Assembly: GCF_000147815.2 (NCBI RefSeq)
Contig: NC_015957.1
Span: 1,054,001-1,118,000 of the forward strand
Reading direction: 5' to 3'
Length of the DNA stretch: 64,000 bases
Source of the DNA: Streptomyces violaceusniger Tu 4113
GTDB taxonomy: Bacteria > Actinomycetota > Actinomycetes > Streptomycetales > Streptomycetaceae
Shown here: piece by piece, positions 33,731-41,695 of the stretch
Layout: each line of letters begins with the position of its first letter
How positions within the stretch are numbered: the stretch's first letter is position 1
The notes under the pieces: model-generated
Told to the model about the DNA's origin: nothing
Database searches by the model: none
What the model saw: only the letters and a program-made list of their open reading frames with translations
Position numbers and translations under genes: made by a program

Positions 33731-33840
33731 TTACTTCTCCGTCGGCTCCGCAGCCGGTGCGATGCCCGTCGGGCACGACGCCTCGAATGGGTCACTTAGC
33801 TTGACCCCCGTGCCGCCCAGCCTGTCGTGCCATGTGACCC
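33731..33840. other. att site B, segment 2/segment 3 junction
   Basis: The arm GGGTCACTTAGCT (33789-33801), core GACCCCCGTGCC (33803-33814) and right arm ATGTGACCC (33832-33840) make a full dyad like a complete attP. The core has one G-to-C change from sites A and D. The minus strand of the left half encodes an MsrA-like tail [20 protein letters not shown] and runs to a TAA at 33731-33733. It marks the right end of the caspase-HSP90 segment. Confidence 0.75.
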
Positions 33841-33954
33841 AATGGCGTGCTGCTCGTCGTTCCTCTCATGCCTCGTGAAGACGGGAAGGTCGTCCGTTGG
33901 ACAGGGGGCTACCTGGGCGAGACGCAGTCACCGGTTGGGCAGCGGGTGCCCGAG

Positions 33955-34227
33955 TTAGATGTGTGGGAAGGGTGGGATGATGCGGACGATCACGATGAGT
34001 TGGTCTCGCGGTGCCACCAGAAAGTGGAACCAGCCGTCCGCCGCGTCCATGCGGCGCATGCCTCCCGGCCGGGGGCCATTGCCGAAATCGCTGACGTCGA
34101 CTCCCATCCCTGCCAGGCCGACCAGTTGCTCCGCGAGACGCTCGACTTCAGCCACCACGTGAGCGGGGATGCCGCCTGCGACGTGGGCGTGATCGGGGTC
34201 GTATTCCCAGCGCCAGTCGGCGCTCAC
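33955..34227 (-). CDS. Small protein, RelE-like toxin candidate
   Basis: 90 residues beginning MSADWRWEYDPDHAHVAGGI, with a helix HVVAEVERLAEQLVGLAGMG and final strands FHFLVAPRDQLIVIVRIIPP. The helix-then-three-strand order and the short length fit a RelE/ParE-like ribonuclease fold, but no catalytic set can be fixed by eye. Its ATG overlaps the stop of the preceding gene, as in toxin/antitoxin operons with the antitoxin first. It fills segment 3. Confidence 0.55.
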   Translation of the reverse strand: MSADWRWEYDPDHAHVAGGIPAHVVAEVERLAEQLVGLAGMGVDVSDFGNGPRPGGMRRMDAADGWFHFLVAPRDQLIVIVRIIPPFPHI

Positions 34228-34577
34228 CGCGGCGGGAGGCCGAGCGCGGCGTATGCGTCGTCCAGGATCTTGCCGAGAGCGGATGCGGCGCGGCGGGCCT
34301 GCGTCGCGTCACCGATCTCGGCGGTGTCCTCCCAGTGACGGAACTCTTTCGCGACATTCGGCTGCCGCTGGATGTGGATATAGACGGCCCACTGGGCGAT
34401 GAACCGCTGGAGGGGGGCGAGATCGGAAGCCTGGCGGGACTGATCGGCGGCCTGATCCAGCTCCCGTGTGAAGGCGGGCAGGGCGGCGGGCACGATCTGC
34501 GCGACGGCCTGGCGGAGGGCCGTGACGGTGGCAGGCGGCTGAGGGATGAGTGGCTGCCCGGCGCTGGAGGTGGTCAT
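34224..34577 (-). CDS. DUF6247-like protein, antitoxin candidate
   Basis: 117 residues from ATG 34577 (in-frame ATGs at 34589 and upstream are less likely). A Pro-rich start is followed by helices TVTALRQAVAQIVPAALPAF, TRELDQAADQSRQASDLAPL and FIAQWAVYIHIQRQPNVAKE. The pattern is of the DUF6247 family, which I know as the upstream partner of RelE-like genes in Streptomyces. Coupled by ATGA to the gene at 33955-34227. Function in addiction is inferred. Confidence 0.6.
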   Translation of the reverse strand: MTTSSAGQPLIPQPPATVTALRQAVAQIVPAALPAFTRELDQAADQSRQASDLAPLQRFIAQWAVYIHIQRQPNVAKEFRHWEDTAEIGDATQARRAASALGKILDDAYAALGLPPR

Positions 34578-34667
34578 TGCTGCTCCCATGGGCGAGATTC
34601 TGATCCCTGGGAGCAGCGTATCGAGTCCAAGCTCGATCACATCGCCCGAATGAGTGAGGCGGAGGCC

Positions 34668-34742
34668 TCAGCTTCCAGCGGGGGCGATGCCCGTAGGGCA
34701 GGAGCCGCCCCCGGACGGGTCACTTAGCTTGACGCCCGTGCC
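34668..34742. other. att site A, right junction inside msrA (attR)
   Basis: The attP-type left arm GGGTCACTTAGCT (34717-34729) is followed by core GACGCCCGTGCC (34731-34742), then msrA sequence. The element side supplies the last 20 codons and stop of msrA (34668-34730). The same core lies at 16556-16567 in front of the displaced native tail, so sites A and D are the two ends of the array. Confidence 0.8.
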
Positions 34743-35354
34743 GCCGATGCCGCAGTAGCCGGCCGGGTTTTTGTCCAAGTACTGCTGGTGATATGCCTCG
34801 GCCGCGTAGAAGGGGCCCGCCGGGAGGATCTCGGTGGTGATCTCGCCGTAGCCGGAGCCCGTCAGGACGGACTGGTAGGAGGCGCGGGAGGACTCGGCCT
34901 CGGACTGCTGCTCGGGGGAGTGTGCGTAGATCGCCGAGCGGTACTGGGTGCCGACGTCGTTGCCCTGGCGGAAGCCCTGGGTGGGGTCGTGGGACTCCCA
35001 GAAGAGCTTCAGGAGGGCGGCGTAGGAGGTGACGGTCGGGTCGAAGACGACGCGGACGGCCTCGGTGTGGCCGGTCAGCCCGCTGCAGACTTCCTCGTAG
35101 GTGGGGTTCTCGGTGTGGCCGCCCTGGTAGCCGACGAGGGTGGTCCAGACGCCCGGGGCCTGCCAGAACTTCCGCTCCGCGCCCCAGAAGCAGCCCAGGC
35201 CGAAGTCGGCGACGACCAGGCCCTCGGGGTACGGGCCGGCCAGCGGGTTGCCGAGGACCGTGTGGCGGTCGGGGACCGGGAAGCCCGGTTCGGCGCGGCC
35301 CTTCAGCGCCTCCTCGGGGGTGGGGAGGTGGTTCTTGTGGCGGCTGAACAACAT
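34668..35354 (-). CDS. msrA: Peptide methionine sulfoxide reductase MsrA with element-encoded tail
   Basis: 228 residues. MsrA reduces methionine-S-sulfoxide in proteins; the nucleophile is Cys55 in [10 protein letters not shown], with resolving cysteines near the C-terminus (Cys201 in GYCGIGGTG; Cys219 in SCPTG). The usual end is GTGVSCPIG. Here KLSDPSGGG is inserted between GTGV and SCPTGIAPA because the att site recombined at this point and the element supplied a new 3' end. The final Cys is kept, so the enzyme may still work with an altered tail. ATG 35354 has GGGAG upstream. Confidence 0.88.
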   Translation of the reverse strand: MLFSRHKNHLPTPEEALKGRAEPGFPVPDRHTVLGNPLAGPYPEGLVVADFGLGCFWGAERKFWQAPGVWTTLVGYQGGHTENPTYEEVCSGLTGHTEAVRVVFDPTVTSYAALLKLFWESHDPTQGFRQGNDVGTQYRSAIYAHSPEQQSEAESSRASYQSVLTGSGYGEITTEILPAGPFYAAEAYHQQYLDKNPAGYCGIGGTGVKLSDPSGGGSCPTGIAPAGS

Positions 35355-35380
35355 CACTGGGCTCCCATGCGGATCCGGCT

Positions 35381-35454
35381 GGCGGGTGTGGTTCCTCGGG
35401 CGGGTGTGGTCCCTTGGGGCGGGTGCGTGCCCTCGGGTGGGTGTGGTCCCTGCG
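35381..35454. repeat. G/T-rich 18-19-bp tandem repeats upstream of msrA
   Basis: Four imperfect copies of GGCGGGTGTGGTCCCTCG (35381-35398, 35399-35416, about 35418-35435, about 35437-35454) lie just upstream of msrA in its promoter region. The copies differ by one to four bases. No function is evident. They could bind a regulator or be a slippage product. Confidence 0.6.
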
Positions 35455-35550
35455 CTGGTGCGGGTCTTACGGCGCGGGGTGTCTCCCTGCGCCGTCCGCT
35501 TGTTACAACGGGCTTCGGGGTGTCTGAATTCCGCCGCCCGTCACCTCACC

Positions 35551-36648
35551 TCACCGCGGCAGCGTCGCCGGGGAGCCGCCCCCGCCCTCCCAGCCCGCGA
35601 CCGCGAGCGCCCGGTAGACCGTGTACTCGGCCGCCGGGTCCGCCCCGTACGACCACGGGACCGCGCCCACATGGCCGTCCACGTGGCGAAGCTGCTCAAG
35701 GGCCTCCGCGTACCGCTCCGCCCGGACCAGGAAGAAGACCAGCAGATGGCGGACGTGCGGCAGCACCGGGTGGTCGGCGGGGGCGTGGCGGACGGCGAAG
35801 AGCGCGCCCTCGATCGCCTTCACGATCACCTCGCTCCGGTAGAGCGTGCGGACGAGGTTCGCCTCCGGCAGGTGCTCGAAGACGCCGAAGAGGGGCAGCG
35901 CGGGGAGGAGGCTCTTCTCGGGCGCCGAGGCGGCGGCCGCGTGGGTGAAGGTGTCGGCGCGGTCCTGGGAGCCGTGCCACTTCTCGCACCAGTAGTGGAG
36001 GGCGGCGAGGTGGGCGCCCATATGGTGCGGGGCGAGCTTGGTGACCTTGGACCACAGCTCCTCGAAGTCGGCCTGCCGGTAGGCCATACCGCGGGCGACG
36101 CCGAGTTCGATGATGTGCGGCACCGGGTCGTCCGGGGCCAGCCGGGCCGCCTCGTGGCAGACGTCCCGGGCCTCCTCCAGGATCATCCGGAAGTCGACCG
36201 AGGACGGGTCGAGCAGCGCCTGACGGACCAGGAACTCCGCCTGCACCGCCGCCGCGCCCGGGTCCTCGGGGGCCGCCACCCGCCAGGTGCGCAGCCACAT
36301 CCCGCCCTGGCCGGGGGCCTGGGCGAGCTCGAAGGCCGCCGCCCCGGCCAGCGTCTGCACCCGCTGCCAGCGCAGCTCCGAGGTGGCCTCGGTGAGTGCG
36401 AGCAGGCGGGCGGCGGGCTGCCAGTCCTGCCGGGCCTGGACCTCCTCCAGGGCGTCGATGAGCTGCCGGTCCGGGCCGGGCAGCCGTACGTCCAGCCGCT
36501 CGCGCGGTACGAAGCCGTACTCCTGCGGATCCGAGGCGCGCATCATCCCCCGCACGGCCTCGCGGCCCCCGCGCCGCCGCCGCAGGGCCGGCATGACGAT
36601 CAGCCCGCCGATCATGACGATGGCGATGAGGAAGATCAGAAGCTCCAT
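35551..36648 (-). CDS. Membrane-anchored helical-repeat protein, unknown function
   Basis: 365 residues. One N-terminal membrane helix (MELLIFLIAIVMIGGLIVMP) followed by a basic RRRRGGRE stretch places the remainder in the cytoplasm. The rest is alpha-helical with TPR-like patterns (LIDALEEVQARQDWQPAARL; MGAHLAALHYWCEKWHGSQD). No catalytic motif. It sits between msrA and metB on the msrA strand. Similar anchored proteins are frequent in Streptomyces; role unknown. Confidence 0.7.
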   Translation of the reverse strand: MELLIFLIAIVMIGGLIVMPALRRRRGGREAVRGMMRASDPQEYGFVPRERLDVRLPGPDRQLIDALEEVQARQDWQPAARLLALTEATSELRWQRVQTLAGAAAFELAQAPGQGGMWLRTWRVAAPEDPGAAAVQAEFLVRQALLDPSSVDFRMILEEARDVCHEAARLAPDDPVPHIIELGVARGMAYRQADFEELWSKVTKLAPHHMGAHLAALHYWCEKWHGSQDRADTFTHAAAASAPEKSLLPALPLFGVFEHLPEANLVRTLYRSEVIVKAIEGALFAVRHAPADHPVLPHVRHLLVFFLVRAERYAEALEQLRHVDGHVGAVPWSYGADPAAEYTVYRALAVAGWEGGGGSPATLPR

Positions 36649-36785
36649 GAGGTGTCCCCGTGTGAAGTTCCGTAACGGCTGGTGGTCCAGAACGGCTGGT
36701 GGCCCAGAACGGCTTGTGGTCCAGCCTATGCGCCTCGGCGGTCGTTGAATCCGGCACGGGCGCGTCGGGCGTTACGCTCGGGCGC

Positions 36786-37949
36786 ATGAGCCACCAGCAC
36801 CCCGAGGGGCACCCTCAGAGTTTCGAGACGCTCGCCATCCACGCGGGCCAGGAGGCCGACTCGCTCACCGGCGCCGTCGTCCCCCCGATCTACCAGGTCT
36901 CCACCTACAAGCAGGACGGGGTGGGCGGTCTGCGGGGCGGCTATGAGTACAGCCGTTCCGCCAACCCCACCCGCAGCGCGCTGGAGGCGAACCTGGCGGC
37001 GCTGGAGGGTGGCCGCCGCGGCCTCGCCTTCGCGTCCGGTCTCGCCGCCGAGGACTGCCTGCTGCGCACGCTTCTGGTGCCGGGCGACCATGTCGTCATC
37101 CCGGACGACGCGTACGGCGGTACGTTCCGCCTGTTCGCCAAGGTCGTGGAGCGCTGGGGGGTGGAGTGGTCGGTCGCCGACACTTCCGACCCGGCGGCCG
37201 TACGGGCCGCGCTCCGCCCCCGTACGAAGGTGATCTGGGTCGAGACCCCGAGCAACCCGCTGCTCGGCATCACCGACATCGCCGCCGTCGCCGACATCGC
37301 CCGCACCGCGGGGGCCAGGCTGGTGGTGGACAACACCTTCGCCAGCCCCTACCTCCAGCAGCCGCTCGCGCTCGGCGCGGACGTCGTGGTGCACTCCACC
37401 ACCAAGTACATGGGTGGGCACTCGGACGTCGTCGGCGGTGCGCTGGTCGTCTCCGACACCGGCCTCGGGGACGAACTCGCCTTCCACCAGAACGCGATGG
37501 GCGCCATCGCCGGGCCCTTCGACGCCTGGCTGGTGATGCGCGGCATCAAGACCCTCGCCGTCCGCATGGACCGGCACAGCGCCAACGCCACGCGGATCGC
37601 GGAGATGCTCGTCGCGCACCCCAAGGTGACCCGGGTCTACTACCCGGGGCTGCCGGAGCACGCGGGGCACGAGATCGCGGCCAAACAGATGCGGGCCTTC
37701 GGCGGCATGGTGTCGTTCCAGGTCGCGGGCGGCGAGGAGGCGGCGGTCGACATGTGCGACCGGGCGCGGCTGTTCACGCTCGGGGAGTCGCTCGGCGGCG
37801 TCGAGTCGCTGATCGAGCACCCGGGGCGGATGACGCACGCCTCGGTGGCAGGCTCGGCGCTCGAGGTGCCGGCGGATCTCGTACGGCTGTCGGTGGGTAT
37901 CGAGTCGGTCGACGATCTGCTCATGGACCTGAGCCGGGCGCTGGGCTGA
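36786..37949 (+). CDS. metB: Cystathionine gamma-synthase/lyase-type PLP enzyme
   Basis: 387 residues, the normal length for Cys/Met-metabolism PLP enzymes. The PLP-binding lysine is K207 in HSTTKYMGGHSD. The family signatures SRSANPTRSALEANLAALEG and ETPSNPLLGITDI are complete. It would join O-succinyl- or O-acetyl-homoserine to cysteine (gamma-synthase) or split cystathionine (gamma-lyase); sequence alone does not separate these. Start ATG 36786. Nearby msrA and ilvA fit a sulfur/amino-acid neighbourhood. Confidence 0.85.
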   Translation: MSHQHPEGHPQSFETLAIHAGQEADSLTGAVVPPIYQVSTYKQDGVGGLRGGYEYSRSANPTRSALEANLAALEGGRRGLAFASGLAAEDCLLRTLLVPGDHVVIPDDAYGGTFRLFAKVVERWGVEWSVADTSDPAAVRAALRPRTKVIWVETPSNPLLGITDIAAVADIARTAGARLVVDNTFASPYLQQPLALGADVVVHSTTKYMGGHSDVVGGALVVSDTGLGDELAFHQNAMGAIAGPFDAWLVMRGIKTLAVRMDRHSANATRIAEMLVAHPKVTRVYYPGLPEHAGHEIAAKQMRAFGGMVSFQVAGGEEAAVDMCDRARLFTLGESLGGVESLIEHPGRMTHASVAGSALEVPADLVRLSVGIESVDDLLMDLSRALG

Positions 37950-38013
37950 CGGCTGGGCCGGGTGGCTGCCTGGCGGCCTGATCGCCTGCCGCCCTACCCG
38001 CGGATCTTTGAGG

Positions 38014-38082
38014 GCGGTCACCGTCGTTCGGCGGTCACCGTCCTCCTCCGGTGGTCACCGTCCTCCTCCGGTGGTCACCACC
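38014..38082. repeat. 20-bp tandem repeats at the end of the membrane-protein gene
   Basis: About three copies of a unit like GTGGTCACCGTCCTCCTCCG (first copy diverged, next two nearly identical), ending in the palindrome GGTGGTCACCACC (38070-38082). They lie between the convergent metB and 38075-38329 genes and run into the last codons of the latter. A role in termination is possible. Confidence 0.55.
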
Positions 38083-38329
38083 CTTCGAGGGGTGGGGTGG
38101 TGTCGGTGGGCGGCGGCGCGGTCCACGGTTCGACGATCGCCGCCCAGACGGCGAAGGCCACGACCGCGGCGACCAGCAGCAGCCAGCCGATGGTGCGTAC
38201 GACCTGGTGGCGGCGGAGCATCCGCCGCCCCCGTTCGGTCGCGCGGCCCGCCAGATCCGGCGGCAGCGCCGGATGCGGGCCCTCCAGCATCCGGCGGACC
38301 TCGGTCTCCTTGCGGTCCGGGAAGCTCAT
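38075..38329 (-). CDS. Small single-pass membrane protein, partner of the sigma factor
   Basis: 84 residues starting MSFPDRKETEVRRMLEGPHP, with a conserved-looking ALPPDLAGRATERGRRMLRR segment, one membrane helix (TIGWLLLVAAVVAFAVWAAI) and a Pro/Thr tail. The ATG overlaps the sigma-factor stop (ATGA). Position, coupling and topology fit an anti-sigma-like protein, but the typical zinc-binding anti-sigma motif is absent. Confidence 0.65.
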   Translation of the reverse strand: MSFPDRKETEVRRMLEGPHPALPPDLAGRATERGRRMLRRHQVVRTIGWLLLVAAVVAFAVWAAIVEPWTAPPPTDTTPPLEGW

Positions 38330-39039
38330 GGCGCCACCCCGGTCCCTGTTCCAGCCCCGGCTTCCGTCCCGGCTCCGGCTTCCGTCCCGGCTCCGGCTTC
38401 CGTCCCAGCCCCGGCTCCCGTCCCGGCTCCGGCCGCGCCGGTGGCGGTCCGGCGGCCGGTGGACGGGGGCGTTCCGGCGGGCGGAGGTTGTCCCTCGGGC
38501 GGGAGCTGTCCCGCAGAGGGGGGTGTTCCACCGGCCGGAGGCTGCCCCGCGGACGCGGGCGTTCCGGTGGACGAAGGCGTTCCGTACGTACCGCGCCGCG
38601 GCGTCGCGCTGCGCATCGCCGTGACCGCGCGGGTGCAGATCGCCCGGACCCGCTCGACCGGGAGGCCGAGCGCCGCCGCCGTCTGCTCCTCCGCGACCCC
38701 CTCGTACAGCCGCAGCACCAGCACCAGCCGCTCCTGCGGGGTGAGCCGGGCCAGGAGGCCGCCGCGCGGGTGGCGGTAGCGGTGGCCTCGGTGGGCGAAG
38801 AGGGCGGCCAGCGTCCGGCGGGTGTGGTCGTACGGATCTTCGCCGCGCAGCCGGTCCCAGCGGGCGTACGTGCGCGCGAGCGCGGCGGTCAGCAGGCGCT
38901 CGGCGGCTTCGGTGTCCCCCGTCGGCTCCCCCGTGAGCAGCGCGGCCGCATGCAGCAGGCGGCCACCCGCGCCCGCGACGAATATCTCGAACTCCCGGGC
39001 CCGGCGGCCATCCCGTGCTGCCCGCCGCTCTCGCACCAC
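38326..39039 (-). CDS. ECF-like sigma factor (SigE-type) with repeat-rich tail
   Basis: 237 residues from a GTG at 39039 with GGAGG upstream. Residues about 1-90 resemble a degenerate sigma region 2. Region 4 HTH is LTPQERLVLVLRLYEGVAEE followed by QTAAALGLPVERVRAICTRA. The C-terminal 95 residues are low-complexity Pro/Gly/Ala/Thr, with five-to-six copies of GAGTEA-like units encoded by 18-bp DNA repeats at about 38340-38420. The tail may be disordered or surface-interacting. Coupled to a membrane protein that may control it. Confidence 0.7.
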   Translation of the reverse strand: MVRERRAARDGRRAREFEIFVAGAGGRLLHAAALLTGEPTGDTEAAERLLTAALARTYARWDRLRGEDPYDHTRRTLAALFAHRGHRYRHPRGGLLARLTPQERLVLVLRLYEGVAEEQTAAALGLPVERVRAICTRAVTAMRSATPRRGTYGTPSSTGTPASAGQPPAGGTPPSAGQLPPEGQPPPAGTPPSTGRRTATGAAGAGTGAGAGTEAGAGTEAGAGTEAGAGTGTGVAP

Positions 39040-39144
39040 GTCCTCCGCCTCCCGTTCCTTTAGGACACGGCAGGCACGGGCACCCGGTCAAGAGGTCTGC
39101 CAAGAGGTCTGCGAGGTCTGTGCGGTGGCGCGGTCGCGCCGGGG

Positions 39145-39645
39145 TCAGGTGGCGGGCGACGCCTGGGGCACCGTGCTGTGTGCGGCGGAGAGGGCGATGT
39201 TGAACCGGGTCAGCAGATCGCAGAAGAGATCGCGCTCCTCCGCCGTCCAGTCGTCGGTCACGCGGGCCATCAGGTCGCGCCGTGAGGAGCGCACTTCCTC
39301 CAGGCGGGCCTTGCCGCGCGGGGAGAGCTGCAGCACGACCGCGCGGCCGTCCTCGGGGTGCGAGGTGCGCTTGACCATGCCGGAGTCGACCAGCGGGGCG
39401 ACCTGGCGGGTCACGGTGGACGAGTCGATGCCCATGCTCCCCGCGAGCGCCTTGACCCCCATCGGGCCTTCCTGGTCGAGCCGGTTGAGCAGCAGATACG
39501 CGGCTCGGTCCATGGAGTTGCGGGCCTGGCCGACGCCGCCGAGCCGGGTCTGTTCCGCACGGCGGGCGAAGACGGCGACCTGATGCTGGAGCGTGTCCAG
39601 TACGCCGGTGTCGAGTTGAGTCGTCATGTCCGATTGGGTGGGCAT
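39145..39645 (-). CDS. MarR-family transcriptional regulator
   Basis: 166 residues. It has the winged HTH with GVKALAGSMGIDSSTVTRQV as recognition helix region and wing SHPEDGRAVVLQLSPRGKAR, flanked by dimerisation helices, as usual for MarR proteins. Start uncertain between ATG 39645 and ATG 39627. It is divergent from ilvA across a 228-base gap in which I found no clear operator. Confidence 0.85.
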   Translation of the reverse strand: MPTQSDMTTQLDTGVLDTLQHQVAVFARRAEQTRLGGVGQARNSMDRAAYLLLNRLDQEGPMGVKALAGSMGIDSSTVTRQVAPLVDSGMVKRTSHPEDGRAVVLQLSPRGKARLEEVRSSRRDLMARVTDDWTAEERDLFCDLLTRFNIALSAAHSTVPQASPAT

Positions 39646-39873
39646 GGCATAGGGCTCACTTCATGCGGTGGTCTGTGGGATGTGGCACAGAGTACGCGGC
39701 CGGGGCCCTGCCCGTACGGGGGCTGCAGAAACCTGACGACCTCCGAGCCACAACCTGCCGTTCTGAGCCGTTATCCGTCGCAGCAGCCCGCCGGTGGGCC
39801 TTGGCCCGGTACCCGACCGGTGCCGGCCCGGGCCGCGGGGGCGTGCCGGGGGTGAGCTGCCAGACTGGGGACC

Positions 39874-41316
39874 ATGGCTGCACGACACGGCGACGAGGAC
39901 GGGCCCGGCTCCGGGTCCGGCCCGGCCTCGCACCCCACCTCCTCCGCTTCTGCTTCCGCCTCCACGGGTTCCGCGGGGTCTGACCTCGCTTCCGGCGCCG
40001 CTTCCGGCTCCGGGGGGCCCGCCTCCGCTTCTGGCTCCGAGGGGTCCGGCCCTGAGGGCTCCGCCCCCGGGGGCCCTGCTTCCGCTTCCGTCTCCGAGGG
40101 ACCCGGGACGATCAAGAGGATCACTCTCGACGACATCCGCGGAGCGCAGAAGACGCTGTCGGGGATCTCCCGGCTCACCGCGCTGGAGGGCAGCCGCTAT
40201 CTGTCCGGTCTGGTCGGCTCGCCGGTCCACCTCAAATGCGAGAACCTGCAGCGCACCGGGTCGTTCAAGCTGCGCGGCGGTTATGTGCGGATCTCCGGGC
40301 TCAGCCCCGAGGAGCGGGCGGCCGGAGTGGTCGCGGCGAGCGCCGGGAACCATGCGCAGGGCGTCGCCCTCGCGGCCTCGCTGCTGGGGGTGCGCTCGAC
40401 GGTCTTCATGCCCGAGGGCGCCCCGCTGCCGAAAATCGCGGCCACCCGGGACTACGGCGCCGAGGTGCGGCTGCGCGGCCAGATCGTGGACGAGACGATG
40501 CGGGCGGCTCAGGAGTACGCCGAGCGCACGGGCGCGGTCTTCATCCACCCCTTCGACCACCCGGACATCATCGCGGGGCAGGGCACGGTGGGGCTGGAGA
40601 TCCTGGAGCAGTGTCCCGAGGTGCGCACCGTGGTGGTGGGCATCGGCGGGGGCGGGCTGGCGGCCGGGATCGCGGTGGCGGTGAAGGCGCTGCGGCCGGA
40701 TGTGCGGGTGGTGGGGGTGCAGGCGGAGGGCGCCGCGGCGTATCCGCCGTCGCTGGCGGCCGGGCGGCCGGTCTCGATCGAGGCGCCCGTGACGATGGCG
40801 GACGGCATCAAGGTGGGGCGGCCGGGCGATGTGCCGTTCCAGATCATCGACGATCTCGTCGACGAGGTCCGTACGGTCACCGAGGACGAGCTGTCCAGTG
40901 CGCTGCTGCTCTGCCTGGAGCGGGCGAAGCTCGTGGTGGAGCCGGCGGGCGCGAGTCCGGTGGCCGCGCTGCTGTCGGCGCCGGAGTCCTTCGAGGGGCC
41001 GGTGGTCGCGGTGCTCTCGGGCGGCAACGTCGATCCGCTGCTGATGCAGCGCATCCTGCGGCACGGCATGGCCGCGGCGGGGCGCTATCTGTCGCTGCGG
41101 CTGCGGCTCACCGACCGGCCGGGGGCGCTGGCCACGCTGCTGGGGGTGCTGTCGACGCTGGACGCCAATGTGCTCGACGTCAGCCATGTACGCACCAATC
41201 CGCGGCTCGGGCTGAGCGAGGCCGAGGTGGAGCTGCACCTGGAGACGAAGGGGACGGACCACTGCGAGGAGGTCCGGGAGGCGCTGAGCGGGGCCGGGTA
41301 CACGGTGATGGCCTGA
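39874..41316 (+). CDS. ilvA: Threonine ammonia-lyase with low-complexity N-terminal extension
   Basis: 480 residues. The catalytic part (about 80-400) is a fold-type II PLP enzyme with Lys132 in RTGSFKLRGG, ASAGNHAQGVAL, the phosphate loop GIGGGGLAAG and SGGNVDP. A C-terminal ACT-like domain (about 405-480, LRLTDRPGALATLL) should bind effectors. It deaminates threonine to 2-oxobutyrate for isoleucine synthesis. The first 78 residues are Ser/Gly/Ala/Pro repeats. No other in-frame start lies between ATG 39874 and the core, so the extension appears to be translated. Confidence 0.87.
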   Translation: MAARHGDEDGPGSGSGPASHPTSSASASASTGSAGSDLASGAASGSGGPASASGSEGSGPEGSAPGGPASASVSEGPGTIKRITLDDIRGAQKTLSGISRLTALEGSRYLSGLVGSPVHLKCENLQRTGSFKLRGGYVRISGLSPEERAAGVVAASAGNHAQGVALAASLLGVRSTVFMPEGAPLPKIAATRDYGAEVRLRGQIVDETMRAAQEYAERTGAVFIHPFDHPDIIAGQGTVGLEILEQCPEVRTVVVGIGGGGLAAGIAVAVKALRPDVRVVGVQAEGAAAYPPSLAAGRPVSIEAPVTMADGIKVGRPGDVPFQIIDDLVDEVRTVTEDELSSALLLCLERAKLVVEPAGASPVAALLSAPESFEGPVVAVLSGGNVDPLLMQRILRHGMAAAGRYLSLRLRLTDRPGALATLLGVLSTLDANVLDVSHVRTNPRLGLSEAEVELHLETKGTDHCEEVREALSGAGYTVMA

Positions 41317-41430
41317 CGACGGGAGAGGGTCCGCCGCCGCGGCGGGGCTGATGCCTGGTTGCCCGGGGGCGCCGTCGCCCGGTACGACGTCGCCCCCGGG
41401 CGGCCCTGTCGACCGTCGGCCTGTGGGATC

Positions 41431-41571
41431 TCACCCCGGCACCCGGCGCAGACGGCCGTCGTCCGGCAGGCCCACCTGGTGCGGGCCGAGGGCGGCGCGG
41501 CGGGCGCGCAGGAAGTCGCCCAGTTCGTTGCTGCCGGCAGGGCCGCTGGAGGGATTGACGTGCTGCTCCAT
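41431..41571 (-). pseudogene. N-terminal fragment of an XRE-type regulator
   Basis: From ATG 41571 the peptide MEQHVNPSSGPAGSNELGDF, LRARRAALGPHQVGLPDDGR and LRRVPG matches the start of XRE regulators that continue LRREELA. It stops at 41431 where the HTH should begin, and the rest is missing. The next unit is a fragment of an aldo-keto reductase. Recombination or deletion seems to have joined two damaged genes. Confidence 0.6.
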
Positions 41572-41695
41572 GATCCCAGTATTGCGCCGGACGGCACTCA
41601 GGTGCCTGGTACTGGTCTGCATAGTCAGGGCTCGCCCTGGCGCCGCGTGCCCCGCGGTGTGACGGTGGAAACGGGTCGGCAGACGACCGCGAGCC

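Noticed and set aside
33731..33840. Site B as an unused attP of a fourth element
   Set aside because: Both arms are present, but its left half carries the msrA-like tail and its position separates two cargo segments. A stacking junction explains it without another element.
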